Shown: positions 51,870 through 61,317 of the stretch, piece by piece | Position numbering within the stretch: position 1 is the first letter of the stretch | Layout: every line of letters starts with the position of its first letter | Assembly: GCF_011927765.1 (NCBI RefSeq) | Contig: NZ_JAATJG010000009.1 | Coordinates: 62,001 to 126,000, forward strand | DNA: 64,000 nt | Source: Wenyingzhuangia aestuarii | GTDB taxonomy: Bacteria; Bacteroidota; Bacteroidia; Flavobacteriales; Flavobacteriaceae | Reading direction: 5' to 3' | Position numbers and translations under genes: made by a program | The notes under the pieces: generated by a model | Database searches by the model: none | Seen by the model: only the letters and a program-made list of their open reading frames with translations | Told to the model about the DNA's origin: nothing

Positions 51870-53780
51870 ATGGCTAAAGGAAACATTAATGTATCGGTAG
51901 AAAATATCTTTCCATTAATTAAGAAGTTCTTATACTCAGATCACGAAATATTTTTACGTGAATTGATTTCTAATGGAACAGATGCAACGTTAAAATTACA
52001 ACACTTAATCACTATTGGTGAAGCTGAAGGTGTTGAATTAGGAGATGCTAAGCTTGAAGTAAAAATTGATAAAGAAGGTAAAAAACTTCACATTATCGAT
52101 CAAGGTTTAGGGATGACTGAAGATGAAGTAGAAAAGTACATCAACCAAATTGCATTTTCTGGAGCTGAAGAGTTTATTGAAAAATACAAAGACAAAGTAG
52201 AAGATTCTGGAATTATTGGTCACTTTGGATTAGGGTTCTACTCTGCATTTATGGTAGCAGAAAAAGTAGAATTAATCACCAAATCTTACAAAGATGCACC
52301 TGCTGTAAAATGGTCTTGTGACGGTTCTCCAAACTACGATTTAGAAGTTGTAGAAAAAGAAGAAAGAGGTACAGAAATTATTTTACACATTGCAGAAGAT
52401 TCTTTAGACTTTTTAGAAGAATCTAAAATTTCTGGATTGCTATCTAAATACAATCGTTTTAACCAAGTGCCAATTAAATTTGGAACTAAAAAAGAAAACG
52501 ATCCTAACTTTGAACCAAAGGTCATCAAAAAAGAAGATGGTACTGAGGAAAAAGAACCACACAAACAAATAGAGGTAGATAATATCATCAACAATACAGT
52601 TCCTGCTTGGACTAAAAAACCTGCTGACTTACAAGCTGATGACTACAAGAGTTTCTACCGTGAATTGTATCCTATGCAGTTTGAGGAGCCTTTGTTTAAC
52701 ATTCACTTAAACGTAGATTATCCTTTTAACTTAACCGGTATTTTATATTTCCCTAAGTTGTCTAAAAACATGGACATGCAAAAGGATAAAATCCAATTGT
52801 ATCAAAACCAAGTTTTTGTAACAGACAACGTAGAAGGAATTGTTCCTGATTTCTTACAAATGTTAAAAGGAGTTATAGACTCTCCAGACATTCCTTTAAA
52901 CGTATCGCGTTCTTACTTACAGGCAGATGGTGCTGTAAAAAAGATTTCTGGATACATTACTAAGAAAATTGCAGATAAATTAAGTTCTATCTACAAAAAA
53001 GACAGAGAAGCTTTTGAAGGTTACTGGGATGATATTAAAGTAATTATTGAGTACGGAATGTTATCTGACGAAAAGTTCTTTGATAAAGCTAAGAAATTTG
53101 CTTTGTACCCAACTACAGACGGTGGTTACTTAACTATTGATGAAATTAAAGAGCAATTTGCAGCTGCTCAAACAGATAAAGACGGAAAATTAGTGGTGTT
53201 ATATGCTGCTAACAAAGAAGCTCAACACGGATTTATTCAGTCTGCAAACGATAAAGGATACAAAGTATTATTGTTAGACTCTCCTATTGTATCTCACTTA
53301 ATTCAAAAATTAGAGCAAACTAACGAAAACGTAACGTTTGTACGTGTAGATGCAGATCATGTTGACAACTTAATTAAGAAAGACGACAACGTAATTTCTA
53401 AATTATCTGACGAAGAAAAAGATAAATTAAAACCAATTATTGAAGCTGCTGTTCCTAAAGAAAACTACACAGTTCAGTTAGAAGCTATGGACTCTTCTGC
53501 TTCTCCTTTCTTAATTACCGTACCAGAATTTATGCGTAGAATGAAAGAAATGAGTGCTACAGGTGGTGGTGGAATGTTTGGAATGGAAAACATGCCAGAA
53601 ATGTACAACTTAGTAGTAAACACGAACAACGAATTGGTTTCTGAAATTTTAAATGCAGATGAAGAAAAGCAAAAAGGATTAATTTCTCAAGCTTTTGATT
53701 TGGCTAAATTATCTCAAAACTTATTACACGGTGAAGAATTAACTAAGTTTATCAAACGTAGTTACGAGTTGATCAAATAA
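51870..53780 (+). CDS. htpG: Molecular chaperone HtpG (Hsp90)
   Basis: 636 residues. The N-terminal GHKL ATPase domain begins 'NINVSVENIFPLIKKFLYSDHEIFLRELISNGTDA' and carries the motifs 'IIDQGLGMTEDEV' and 'IGHFGLGFYSAFMVA'. The middle domain has 'LNVSRSYLQADGAVKKI' with the catalytic arginine region recognisable as NVSRSYLQ, and the C-terminal dimerisation domain ends near 'LLHGEELTKFIKRSYELIK'. An ATP-dependent cytoplasmic chaperone. Asn-Gly-Thr-Asp-Ala replaces the commoner N(A/S)xDA; single gene with a strong terminator. Confidence 0.97.
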   Translation: MAKGNINVSVENIFPLIKKFLYSDHEIFLRELISNGTDATLKLQHLITIGEAEGVELGDAKLEVKIDKEGKKLHIIDQGLGMTEDEVEKYINQIAFSGAEEFIEKYKDKVEDSGIIGHFGLGFYSAFMVAEKVELITKSYKDAPAVKWSCDGSPNYDLEVVEKEERGTEIILHIAEDSLDFLEESKISGLLSKYNRFNQVPIKFGTKKENDPNFEPKVIKKEDGTEEKEPHKQIEVDNIINNTVPAWTKKPADLQADDYKSFYRELYPMQFEEPLFNIHLNVDYPFNLTGILYFPKLSKNMDMQKDKIQLYQNQVFVTDNVEGIVPDFLQMLKGVIDSPDIPLNVSRSYLQADGAVKKISGYITKKIADKLSSIYKKDREAFEGYWDDIKVIIEYGMLSDEKFFDKAKKFALYPTTDGGYLTIDEIKEQFAAAQTDKDGKLVVLYAANKEAQHGFIQSANDKGYKVLLLDSPIVSHLIQKLEQTNENVTFVRVDADHVDNLIKKDDNVISKLSDEEKDKLKPIIEAAVPKENYTVQLEAMDSSASPFLITVPEFMRRMKEMSATGGGGMFGMENMPEMYNLVVNTNNELVSEILNADEEKQKGLISQAFDLAKLSQNLLHGEELTKFIKRSYELIK

Positions 53781-53809
53781 ATTGCTTCTTTAAAAGCACC
53801 TATTTATAT

Positions 53810-53848
53810 AAACAGCCTTTGTCATTTATTGACAAAGGCTGTTTTTTT
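53810..53848 (+). terminator. Terminator of htpG
   Basis: AAACAGCCTTTGTCA (53810-53824) pairs perfectly with TGACAAAGGCTGTTT and runs into further T residues. Confidence 0.93.
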
Positions 53849-53911
53849 ATACGATATCCATATCACCCTTCTTTATTTTGATTTTCTCACTTAATTATTC
53901 AATCAAAAAGT

Positions 53912-53919
53912 TATTTTTG
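53912..53919 (+). promoter_or_regulatory. -7 element TATTTTTG for the HAD gene
   Basis: Perfect TAnnTTTG match 23 bases before the HAD hydrolase start; no -33 TTG at the usual spacing. Confidence 0.5.
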
Positions 53920-53942
53920 TCTAATCTCAAATACAATCATAC

Positions 53943-54752
53943 ATGGATATCAAAATAGCTTTTACCGATATTGACGGGACTTTATTAAACTCAGAACGTG
54001 AAGTCTCTGAAATGTTAAAAGAACAAGTTGCTCGAATTTCAGAACAAAATGTTCCTTTTATCTTAATATCCTCTAGAATGCCAAGTGCTATGACTCACTT
54101 ACAAGCAGACTTAAATATAGAAGGACTTCCTATGATTTGTTATAACGGAGGTTTGGTATTAGTAGATGGTGAAATTGTAGATAATATTTCTATTGCTCCT
54201 ACAATTTTGGAAGACATTGCAGAATTAAACAAAGAAGGAAAATTCCATATTAGTCTTTATAACAATAATGATTGGTACGTTCCTGAAATGGATTTTTGGG
54301 CAAAAAGAGAAGAAAATAACACAAAGGTCACTCCTATAGTAAAACCAACCAAAGATGTAATTAATCTATGGATAGAAGAAGAAAAAGGAGCTCATAAGGT
54401 AATGTGTATGGGAGACAAAGAACATATGGATTTTGTGTACTCGGAACTTGGTAAATTACATGGTGATAAATTGCATTTATACAGATCTAAAGACACCTAT
54501 ATAGAAATTGCCAACAAAAACATTTCTAAACTAACAGGTATAGAAGAATTATTGGCTTGTAAATACCCGCACTTAACATTAGACAACTGTATTGCTTTTG
54601 GAGACAACTACAATGATATTGAAATGTTAAAAGCAGTTAAAATGGGTGTTGCTGTTGGAAATGCAAAAGAAGAAGTGTTGGTTATTGCCGATGCCGTTTC
54701 TGATGTGAATAAAAAAGATGGAGTTGCCAAAGCTATTCTAAAATTTATCTAG
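53943..54752 (+). CDS. Cof-type HAD-IIB family phosphatase
   Basis: 269 residues. Motif I FTDIDGTLLNS with nucleophile Asp9 and Asp11, 'LISSRMPSAM' as motif II, 'DNISIAPTIL' cap start, 'ISKLTGIEELL' (motif III lysine region) and 'IAFGDNYNDIEMLKAVKMGVAVGNA' as motif IV. A cytoplasmic phosphatase for sugar or flavin/pyridoxal phosphates; substrate cannot be told from sequence. Single gene, followed by a 156-base gap. Confidence 0.9.
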   Translation: MDIKIAFTDIDGTLLNSEREVSEMLKEQVARISEQNVPFILISSRMPSAMTHLQADLNIEGLPMICYNGGLVLVDGEIVDNISIAPTILEDIAELNKEGKFHISLYNNNDWYVPEMDFWAKREENNTKVTPIVKPTKDVINLWIEEEKGAHKVMCMGDKEHMDFVYSELGKLHGDKLHLYRSKDTYIEIANKNISKLTGIEELLACKYPHLTLDNCIAFGDNYNDIEMLKAVKMGVAVGNAKEEVLVIADAVSDVNKKDGVAKAILKFI

Positions 54753-54908
54753 AGACAGTAACTTTGTACTTCTGAGTATTTTAAAGTGTCTAACAGTAAA
54801 TAATTCAATCGTTATAGTAAAAACATAAACTTATCGTAAAAAAACGACACTAAAATTACTATTTTTTCGCTCTTAAAAAAAAACAACTTAATTAAATACT
54901 TAAATAAT

Positions 54909-56615
54909 ATGATTTTATCAATAGCTTCATTTCTTGGCTTTACTCTTTTGGTAGCCTTGATCGCTTGGCTAGCAACTAGAAAAAACGTTAACTCTTCTGA
55001 TGGGTACTTTTTAGGAGGTAGAAGTTTAACAGGACCTGTAATTGCAGGATCTTTATTGTTAACAAACCTTTCTACAGAACAAATTGTTGGACTGAATGGT
55101 GCAGCTTTTGAAGAAGGTGTTGTTGTAATGGCTTGGGAAACTTTAGCTGCAATTGCTATGGTACTTACAGCCATGTTTTTATTACCAAGATATTTAAAAG
55201 GTGGTATTACAACTGTTCCTCAGTTTCTAGAAACTAGATACGATAAAATGACAAAAACATGGGTATCTGCATTATTCCTTTCAGGATATGTTTTTATCTT
55301 ATTACCTATTGTTCTTTATTCTGGAGCTTTAGCTGTAAACACAATGTTTGATGTGCCACAGGCATTAGGTTTAGTAATTCCTGCAGATGTTGCGAACACA
55401 TTAAACCCTGCCGAACTAGCAAGTTTACAAAGAGAATATGACTTTATGGCTTTATGGCCTACCGTATTTGCCATTGGATTTATTGGAGTTATTTATGCTG
55501 TGTTTGGTGGATTAAAAGCCGTAGCAGTATCAGATTCTATCAATGCAATTGGATTATTAATTGGTGGATTGGCTATTCCTGTTTTTGGATTATTAGCTAT
55601 TGGAGACGGTTCTATTGGAACTGGTATTTCTAACTTATCAACTGAATTCCCTGGTAAATTTAATGCTATTGGAAAATCAGATGCTTCGGTTCCATTTGCT
55701 ACTATCTTTACAGGGTTAATGTTAGTTCAAATGTTCTACTGGGGTACAAACCAAGCAATTATCCAAAGAGCCTTAGGAGCTAAAAACTTAGCAGAAGGAC
55801 AAAAAGGATTATTAATTGCTTCTTTCTTAAAAATATTAGGTCCTTTAATGTTAGTATTACCTGGTATTATTGCATTCTACATGTCTCAACATCCTGAATC
55901 ATTTGAATACTTTGCAGGTGGAACAGGAATCTTAAAAGATCAAGCATACCCATTATTAGTGAAACAAGTATTACCAGCAAGTATGGTTGGTTTCTTTGCA
56001 GCGGTATTGTTTGGAGCTATCTTAAGTTCTTTTAATGGTGCTTTAAACTCATCTGTAACTATTTTTGGATTAGATATTTACAAAGCTCACATTAACACAG
56101 AAGCTTCTGAAGCTAAGGTTGTAAAAATGGGTCAGGCATTTGGTATCTTTTTAGCTATTGGTGGTGCATGTATTGCTCCTTTCTTAATTTATGCTAAAGG
56201 TGGTTTATTTAACTACTTACAAGAAATTAACGGATGTTATTCTATTCCTATTTTTACCATTATTATTGTTGGTTATACAACTAAACGTGTACCTGCTATT
56301 GCTGCTAAAATTGGATTAATTTCTGGGGTAGTATTATATGCTATTAGCCAATTTATAATCAAACCAATTGTTATTGATGGTGGAGGAACATATCCTCACT
56401 TTTTACACGTTGTAGCTATATTATTTGTATTAAACGCTGTAATTATGTTAGTAATTGGTAAAATTAAGCCTCGTAATGAAGATTTTGTTCAACAATACAC
56501 AGAACAAGTAGACATTACACCATGGAAATATTTAAAACCGGTTAGTATTATAGTAACTGTAATCGTAGTACTTACCTATGCATACTTCAGTCCTATAGCA
56601 AATTTCTTAAAATAA
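54909..56615 (+). CDS. Sodium/solute symporter (SSS/SLC5 family)
   Basis: 568 residues with about 14 membrane helices. 'SSDGYFLGGRSLTGPVIAGSLLLTNLSTEQIVGLNGAAFEEG' is the N-terminal family signature, 'GGLKAVAVSDSINAIGLLIGG' the core sugar-transporter-like motif, and 'FNGALNSSVTIFGLDIYK' near helix 9. It resembles the sugar/sialic acid-type SSS branch (SglT-like), but the substrate cannot be fixed. Its terminator also carries the promoter of the next gene. Confidence 0.9.
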   Translation: MILSIASFLGFTLLVALIAWLATRKNVNSSDGYFLGGRSLTGPVIAGSLLLTNLSTEQIVGLNGAAFEEGVVVMAWETLAAIAMVLTAMFLLPRYLKGGITTVPQFLETRYDKMTKTWVSALFLSGYVFILLPIVLYSGALAVNTMFDVPQALGLVIPADVANTLNPAELASLQREYDFMALWPTVFAIGFIGVIYAVFGGLKAVAVSDSINAIGLLIGGLAIPVFGLLAIGDGSIGTGISNLSTEFPGKFNAIGKSDASVPFATIFTGLMLVQMFYWGTNQAIIQRALGAKNLAEGQKGLLIASFLKILGPLMLVLPGIIAFYMSQHPESFEYFAGGTGILKDQAYPLLVKQVLPASMVGFFAAVLFGAILSSFNGALNSSVTIFGLDIYKAHINTEASEAKVVKMGQAFGIFLAIGGACIAPFLIYAKGGLFNYLQEINGCYSIPIFTIIIVGYTTKRVPAIAAKIGLISGVVLYAISQFIIKPIVIDGGGTYPHFLHVVAILFVLNAVIMLVIGKIKPRNEDFVQQYTEQVDITPWKYLKPVSIIVTVIVVLTYAYFSPIANFLK

Positions 56616-56639
56616 GAATTATATATTCTGAATTTCAAT

Positions 56640-56668
56640 TTGTTAATAATATTAAATAGATATATTTG
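56640..56668 (+). promoter_or_regulatory. Promoter for the DUF4369 lipoprotein, overlapping the preceding terminator
   Basis: TTG (56640-56642), an 18-base spacer and TATATTTG (56661-56668) make a near-ideal Bacteroidota promoter. The predicted start near 56675 lies inside the terminator hairpin at 56670-56696. Confidence 0.65.
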
Positions 56669-56669
56669 T

Positions 56670-56696
56670 AAGCCCACTGCCATAGGTAGTGGGCTT
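56670..56696 (+). terminator. Terminator of the symporter gene
   Basis: AAGCCCACTGCC (56670-56681) pairs with GGTAGTGGGCTT (56685-56696) with one G-U pair and loop ATA; TATTTATT follows. 54 bases after the symporter stop. Confidence 0.8.
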
Positions 56697-56714
56697 ATTT
56701 ATTACAATTTTAGT

Positions 56715-57392
56715 ATGAAAAAAATTATCTGTATCGCTTTAAGTGCTTTGGCACTAGGTTGTACCTCTAAATCAAAAGGAAATTTTAATCTTGAAGGTCA
56801 AATTTCAGGATTAAGAAAAGGAACCATTTACTTAGAAAGATTTGAAAACGGAAAAATTGTAGTTATTGATTCTCTTTATATTGATGACGGAAGCGAAGAT
56901 TTTACCTTTTCGAAAACAATTACGGAACCAGAAATCTTTATCTTATCTTTAGATAAGTTAAACACTAAGCAATTAACTTTTTTTGGTGAACCTGGAACAA
57001 TCCATGTTGAAACTTCTTTAGACAATTTCATCACCAATCGTAAAGTTACAGGATCTACTCTAAATGATATTTTAGAAAAGCACGATTCTTATGCTAAGAA
57101 GATTAATCAACAAAATTTAGATTTAATTAAAGATAAGTTTGAAGCCTTAAAATTTGGAGACACTAAGAGTGTTGATGAAATAGAAAGCAAAAGGCTAACC
57201 AACTTAAAAAGACTTTATTTGTTTTCTGCAAATTATGCCATTGCTTATAATGATAAGGCGGTAGCACCATTTATAGCATGTTATAGAATGGAGCAAGCAA
57301 CACCTGCTTTAAAACAAAAAATTTACGATGCTTTAACTCCGGAAATTAAAGAAAGTAAATATGGTAAAATATTAAAAGAATCTCTTAACTAA
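56715..57392 (+). CDS. DUF4369-domain lipoprotein
   Basis: 225 residues from the ATG at 56715. A longer reading from TTG 56640 would translate through the terminator and promoter and disrupt the signal. Lipobox ALALGCTS, Cys at 16. 'FNLEGQISGLRKGTIYLERFENGKIVVIDSL' is the DUF4369 domain, here without the thioredoxin-like domain that often follows it. Envelope lipoprotein of unknown role. Its stop codon lies inside a hairpin that also contains the stop of the convergent DUF4442 gene. Confidence 0.85.
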   Translation: MKKIICIALSALALGCTSKSKGNFNLEGQISGLRKGTIYLERFENGKIVVIDSLYIDDGSEDFTFSKTITEPEIFILSLDKLNTKQLTFFGEPGTIHVETSLDNFITNRKVTGSTLNDILEKHDSYAKKINQQNLDLIKDKFEALKFGDTKSVDEIESKRLTNLKRLYLFSANYAIAYNDKAVAPFIACYRMEQATPALKQKIYDALTPEIKESKYGKILKESLN

Positions 57393-57403
57393 GAGATTCT
57401 TTT
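57374..57403. terminator. Bidirectional terminator containing both stop codons
   Basis: AAAAGAATCTCTTA (57374-57387) pairs with TAAGAGATTCTTTT (57390-57403), leaving two bases between the arms. The TAA of the plus gene (57390-57392) and that of the minus gene (57387-57385) both lie in the stem. Confidence 0.8.
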
Positions 57404-57849
57404 GTTTTTATACTCCAATTAAAATTAAACTTAGCAACCTCATCACCAGCTTCATCTACTCCAGTTGATGTTAATGTAAAGGCTACTCCTTCTTTAGTTT
57501 TTATAGCTGTTTTAATACAATCATCTAATTGATGAACATCTGCACATGTAAAGGTAATTTTACCCACAGCTTTTTTAGAAAACTGAGCATTCATCCCTAC
57601 TACTAAAGTTGAAAATTTAGCCTCTGTGCTGTTTGTTTTTTTTAAAACCAATGCTCCTGTAGATAATTCTGCAGCCATGGCTAAAACAGCAAAGTAAATA
57701 GATTTAAAAGGATTCTGATTCATCCACTTAAACTTTACGGTAGTGCTACATAGCGTATTGTCTAATTTAAATACCCTAACTCCACACAAATAAGCAGAGG
57801 GTAGTTTAAATATTATAAATCGATTAAGTTGTTTTGCTGAAAGTTTCAT
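57385..57849 (-). CDS. DUF4442 hotdog-fold protein (putative thioesterase)
   Basis: 154 residues from the ATG at 57849; a longer start at 57879 is less likely. 'MNQNPFKSIYFAVLAMAAELSTGALVL' is the hallmark of DUF4442, a hotdog-fold group related to acyl-CoA thioesterases of the PaaI type, with an N residue in the usual catalytic region. Small cytoplasmic enzyme; substrate unknown. It overlaps the convergent DUF4369 gene by 8 bases. Confidence 0.8.
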   Translation of the reverse strand: MKLSAKQLNRFIIFKLPSAYLCGVRVFKLDNTLCSTTVKFKWMNQNPFKSIYFAVLAMAAELSTGALVLKKTNSTEAKFSTLVVGMNAQFSKKAVGKITFTCADVHQLDDCIKTAIKTKEGVAFTLTSTGVDEAGDEVAKFNFNWSIKTKESLS

Positions 57850-57903
57850 TGTAAATTTAATAATATCATTAAGATACATAAATTAACCTTATCAAAAAAC
57901 AAT

Positions 57904-58257
57904 ATGTATATAGACACCAAAACAGAAAGAGTTTTAGCTATGATTCTACATTTATCCGGTTTTTTAAACGGAATGCTTCCTTTGGTAGTACCCTTGGTTA
58001 TTTGGTTACTAAAAAAGGATGATAGCTTTTTTATTAAAGAACATGGTAGAGCCGCAATTAACTTTCAATTGTCTGTAATTGTTTTAGGAATTGGAGCCGT
58101 ATTCTTTATCTTTTTCACCATTGGGATTGGAGCCTTTTTAGTAGCCCCTTTAGCCATTGTGTTTGGATTGCTATATATTTATTTTATCGTTATGGCAACC
58201 ATAACAGCAAGTAACGGACAATTATACAAATACCCAATCACGTGGGAGTTTATTTAG
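57904..58257 (+). CDS. DUF4870-family membrane protein
   Basis: 117 residues, with three membrane segments (about 13-33, 51-80, 83-108). 'LSGFLNGMLPLVVPLVIWLLKKDDS' and 'EHGRAAINFQLSVIV' are the DUF4870 (Tic20-like) signature. Function unknown. It converges on gldA with an 8-base overlap. Confidence 0.85.
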   Translation: MYIDTKTERVLAMILHLSGFLNGMLPLVVPLVIWLLKKDDSFFIKEHGRAAINFQLSVIVLGIGAVFFIFFTIGIGAFLVAPLAIVFGLLYIYFIVMATITASNGQLYKYPITWEFI

Positions 58258-59143
58258 TAAACTCTGCAAATAAAGACTCTAAGGTTTTATTCTGAGTATT
58301 CATTTGTAAAATTTTAAGTCCTTGCTCTTGTGCAAAATCAAAAATAGCAGCTCTTTTATCTTCTTGAACATTAAAGGTAAATTCCCATTTATTATCATGG
58401 TAATTATCAAAAGACTTTAAATTTTCTATTCTTTTTACAAACTGTTCTTCTATTTTAAAATCGAACTCTACTTGAATAATTTGCTCTTGTCCTGATTTTA
58501 ATTCTGATAAGTTTGCATCTACCTTTAAATCTCCTTTGTTAATAATAATTACCCTATCGCAAACAGCTTCTACCTCTTGCATTATATGAGTAGAAAACAA
58601 CACAGTTTTATCTTTCCCTAAATCTTTAATTAACTGTCTAATTTCAATAATTTGATTAGGATCTAATCCTGTAGTTGGTTCATCTAAAATTAATACCGAT
58701 GGATTGTGAATAATAGCTGCAGCAATTCCAACTCTTTGTTGATACCCTTTAGACAATTGATGTATTTTTTTTGAAGCTTCAGGAGTTAAACCCGTTTGAT
58801 GGATAACCTCATCAATTTTAGAATTTGAAACTTTATGAATATTAGCTATAAAACTTAAATATTCTTTAACATACATTTCCTTATACAAAGGATTGTGCTC
58901 TGGTAAATAACCAATGTTTTTATTGGTTGTTTTTTGTGTAGGCACAACCAACTCATCACAAATATATAGCGCTCCGTTAGTTGGAATCACATAACCTGTT
59001 AACATTTTCATTAAAGTAGATTTTCCTGCTCCATTAGGCCCTAAAAACCCCACAATCTCACCTTTTTTAATTTCAAAACTCAAGGAATTTACCGCTACTT
59101 GATTCTGATATTTTTTAGAAACCTCAACTACTTTAATAGACAT
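58250..59143 (-). CDS. gldA: Gliding motility ABC transporter ATP-binding protein GldA
   Basis: 297 residues. Walker A GPNGAGKST, signature 'LSKGYQQRVG', Walker B 'VLILDEP', and the D-loop TTGLDPNQ. The C-terminal extension after residue 210 ('VEFDFKIEEQFVKRI ... ILQMNTQNKTLESLFAEFTK') is typical of GldA and of related export ATPases. GldA works with GldF and GldG in the inner membrane; neither is in the window. Gliding-type or Bacteroidota-general export is the expected role. Confidence 0.88.
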   Translation of the reverse strand: MSIKVVEVSKKYQNQVAVNSLSFEIKKGEIVGFLGPNGAGKSTLMKMLTGYVIPTNGALYICDELVVPTQKTTNKNIGYLPEHNPLYKEMYVKEYLSFIANIHKVSNSKIDEVIHQTGLTPEASKKIHQLSKGYQQRVGIAAAIIHNPSVLILDEPTTGLDPNQIIEIRQLIKDLGKDKTVLFSTHIMQEVEAVCDRVIIINKGDLKVDANLSELKSGQEQIIQVEFDFKIEEQFVKRIENLKSFDNYHDNKWEFTFNVQEDKRAAIFDFAQEQGLKILQMNTQNKTLESLFAEFTK

Positions 59144-59214
59144 CTACTGGTATTTTAAAACAAAAATAAACATTCTTTTAGTACTTTTAGCAAAAAGAAA
59201 AATTGCTTATAAAC

Positions 59215-59949
59215 ATGAAAAAAATCATTCTATTTATTACTCTTTGTACCCTATGTATAAGTTGTGAAATTAAAGAAGAATTATACATTACTAAAAGAGG
59301 AAAAGGAGAACTTAATTTTAAGGCCGATTTTGGTCGTATGCTTTCTTTTGTAAATAGTATGCCTAAAAACACTGAGGCCACTGCAAAAACAAATAAAAAA
59401 ATTGATACTATTTTTCACTTTGACGAGCTATTTGAAAAAATGAAAGATTCTATATCTAAACTAAGCAAAGAGGATCAAGATTTAATAGAGAAAATGAAAA
59501 CATACAGCATGCAAATGACTGTTGATTTTAATAATAGTAAAGGACTTTTTGCACTTTCTACAACTTTTGATGATGTGGATGAAATAAACAATTTTCCCGA
59601 AATCTTAAACAAAGCTAGTTCTTTTAATAAAAAAACTAAAAAGATGGCAAGTCCAGAAAAATATGGATTTAGATATGAACTAAACCGAAAAAAATTTAAG
59701 AGATTTGTAACAGAGAAAAAACTGTCAGAAGAGGAAGAGCTAAAATATCAAAATCAAATAAAAACGAGTAAAATGATATTATCTGGTTCTAATTACACAC
59801 TTTTATATCATTTTGATAAAAAAATAAAAAGTATTAGTAATAAAGATGCTGTTCTTACTCCTGATAAAAAAACATTAGAAATTACCTATCCTATGGATAC
59901 GTTAATTTTAAACCCTTACCTATTAGAATTTGAAGTTACCTTTAAATAA
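59215..59949 (+). CDS. Lipoprotein of unknown function
   Basis: 244 residues from the ATG at 59215 (TTG at 59203 would lengthen the signal). Lipobox TLCISCEIK with Cys about 17. The body is highly charged with alpha-helical 'LFEKMKDSISKLSKEDQDLIEKMKTYSMQMT' and later beta stretches ('TPDKKTLEITYPMDTLILNP'). I do not recognise the family. A degenerate -7 box TACTTTTA precedes it. It overlaps the lipB reading frame by 20 bases. Confidence 0.62.
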   Translation: MKKIILFITLCTLCISCEIKEELYITKRGKGELNFKADFGRMLSFVNSMPKNTEATAKTNKKIDTIFHFDELFEKMKDSISKLSKEDQDLIEKMKTYSMQMTVDFNNSKGLFALSTTFDDVDEINNFPEILNKASSFNKKTKKMASPEKYGFRYELNRKKFKRFVTEKKLSEEEELKYQNQIKTSKMILSGSNYTLLYHFDKKIKSISNKDAVLTPDKKTLEITYPMDTLILNPYLLEFEVTFK

Positions 59950-60643
59950 AAAAGTTGTTTACCAAAACATTGGTAAAAAAGGATACAAAGAAACCTGGGA
60001 TTATCAGGATCAATTGTTTCAAGGAATTATCCAAACTAAAATGGATAATAGAAAAAATGAAACTCTAACTGAAACTGAAAACTACTTTTTATTTGTAGAA
60101 CATCCGCACGTATATACTTTGGGTAAAAGTGGAGATATTTCTAATTTACTCTTAAACGAAGCTCAGCTACAAGCCAAAGGAGCTACATTTTATAAAAGTA
60201 ACAGAGGGGGTGATATTACATATCACGGCCCTGGTCAAATTGTAGGCTACCCTATTATTGATTTAGATAATTTTTTTACAGATATCCATAAATACTTACG
60301 CTTTTTAGAAGAAGCTATTATTCTAACTTTAGCAGAATACGGATTACAATCTGAACGAAGCAAAGGAGAAACAGGAGTTTGGCTAGGAGTAGGAACTCCG
60401 TTTGCTAGAAAAATTTGTGCTTTAGGTGTTCGTAGCAGTCGTTGGGTAACCATGCACGGTTTTGCCTTAAATGTAAATGTAGATTTAGGTTATTTTGACA
60501 ATATTATTCCTTGTGGAATTAAAGGAAAAGCAGTTACCTCTATGCAAGCTGAATTGGGTAAAAAAGTAGATATTAACGAAGTGCAACAAAAAATACTAAA
60601 GCACCTTTCTATTCTTTTTGAATGGGAGTTAGTTACTTCTTAA
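59930..60643 (+). CDS. lipB: Octanoyltransferase LipB
   Basis: 237 residues. '[17 protein letters not shown]', '[23 protein letters not shown]', '[34 protein letters not shown]', and the catalytic Cys/Lys region '[14 protein letters not shown]'. It moves octanoyl groups from ACP to lipoyl domains such as those of pyruvate dehydrogenase E2. The only suitable start is a TTG at 59930, inside the last codons of the upstream lipoprotein gene, which suggests translational coupling. Its 3' end overlaps rnhB by 11 bases. Confidence 0.95.
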   Translation: MKLPLNKKVVYQNIGKKGYKETWDYQDQLFQGIIQTKMDNRKNETLTETENYFLFVEHPHVYTLGKSGDISNLLLNEAQLQAKGATFYKSNRGGDITYHGPGQIVGYPIIDLDNFFTDIHKYLRFLEEAIILTLAEYGLQSERSKGETGVWLGVGTPFARKICALGVRSSRWVTMHGFALNVNVDLGYFDNIIPCGIKGKAVTSMQAELGKKVDINEVQQKILKHLSILFEWELVTS

Positions 60644-61241
60644 ACAACTCTAGTTGTACATCTGGTAACAGCTTAAACGTGTGCCTATGATGTATGCAAC
60701 TTCCAATTTCTCTAATAGCTTGTCTATGCTCTTTGGTAGGATACCCTTTGTTTTTTTTCCAATTGTATTCTGGAAATTCATCATGTATTTTTTCCATATA
60801 CAAATCTCTATATGTTTTAGCTAGTACAGATGCTGCTGCTATAGGCAAATACTTTCCATCTCCTTTAATAATGGTTTCGCTAGGAATATTTTTATAAGGT
60901 CTAAATTTATTTCCATCAACAACAATAAACTCAGGCTCTACACTTAATGCATCAATAGAACGATGCATGGCTGTAATAGAAGCTTGTAAAATGTTAATTT
61001 CATCTATTTCTTGCTGATAGACAAACGCAACTCCAAAAGCTATTGCTTCTTTTTCTATAATAGGCAACAACAATTTTCGTTGCTTTTCCGATAATTTTTT
61101 AGAATCATCTAACAAAGGATGTTCAAAATCTTCTGGTAAAATAACAGCTGCTGCTACCACAGGTCCCGATAAGCATCCTCTACCTGCTTCATCTGTACCC
61201 GCTTCTAACTTATTTCCCGAAAAATTAATGGCTAATGGCAT
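60633..61241 (-). CDS. rnhB: Ribonuclease HII
   Basis: 202 residues from the ATG at 61241; a TTG seven codons upstream (61262) is possible. '[24 protein letters not shown]' carries the first catalytic Asp and Glu, with '[14 protein letters not shown]', 'FIVVDGNKF', and '[23 protein letters not shown]' carrying later acidic residues. It removes ribonucleotides from DNA. Convergent with lipB. Confidence 0.95.
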   Translation of the reverse strand: MPLAINFSGNKLEAGTDEAGRGCLSGPVVAAAVILPEDFEHPLLDDSKKLSEKQRKLLLPIIEKEAIAFGVAFVYQQEIDEINILQASITAMHRSIDALSVEPEFIVVDGNKFRPYKNIPSETIIKGDGKYLPIAAASVLAKTYRDLYMEKIHDEFPEYNWKKNKGYPTKEHRQAIREIGSCIHHRHTFKLLPDVQLELFKK

Positions 61242-61292
61242 ATTATTCGTAGTGTAGCCCAATATTAATCAAACTAATTCGTTTAAAAAAAT

Positions 61293-61300
61293 TACCTTTG
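61293..61300 (+). promoter_or_regulatory. -7 element TACCTTTG for the porin gene
   Basis: Perfect TAnnTTTG match 17 bases before the porin ATG; no -33 TTG at the usual distance. The spacing leaves only a very short leader. Confidence 0.5.
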
Positions 61301-61317
61301 CTTTGCAACTATCGAAT

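Noticed and set aside
56640-56714. Longer start (TTG) for the DUF4369 lipoprotein
   Set aside because: It would read through the terminator and promoter and put a non-signal stretch before the lipobox.
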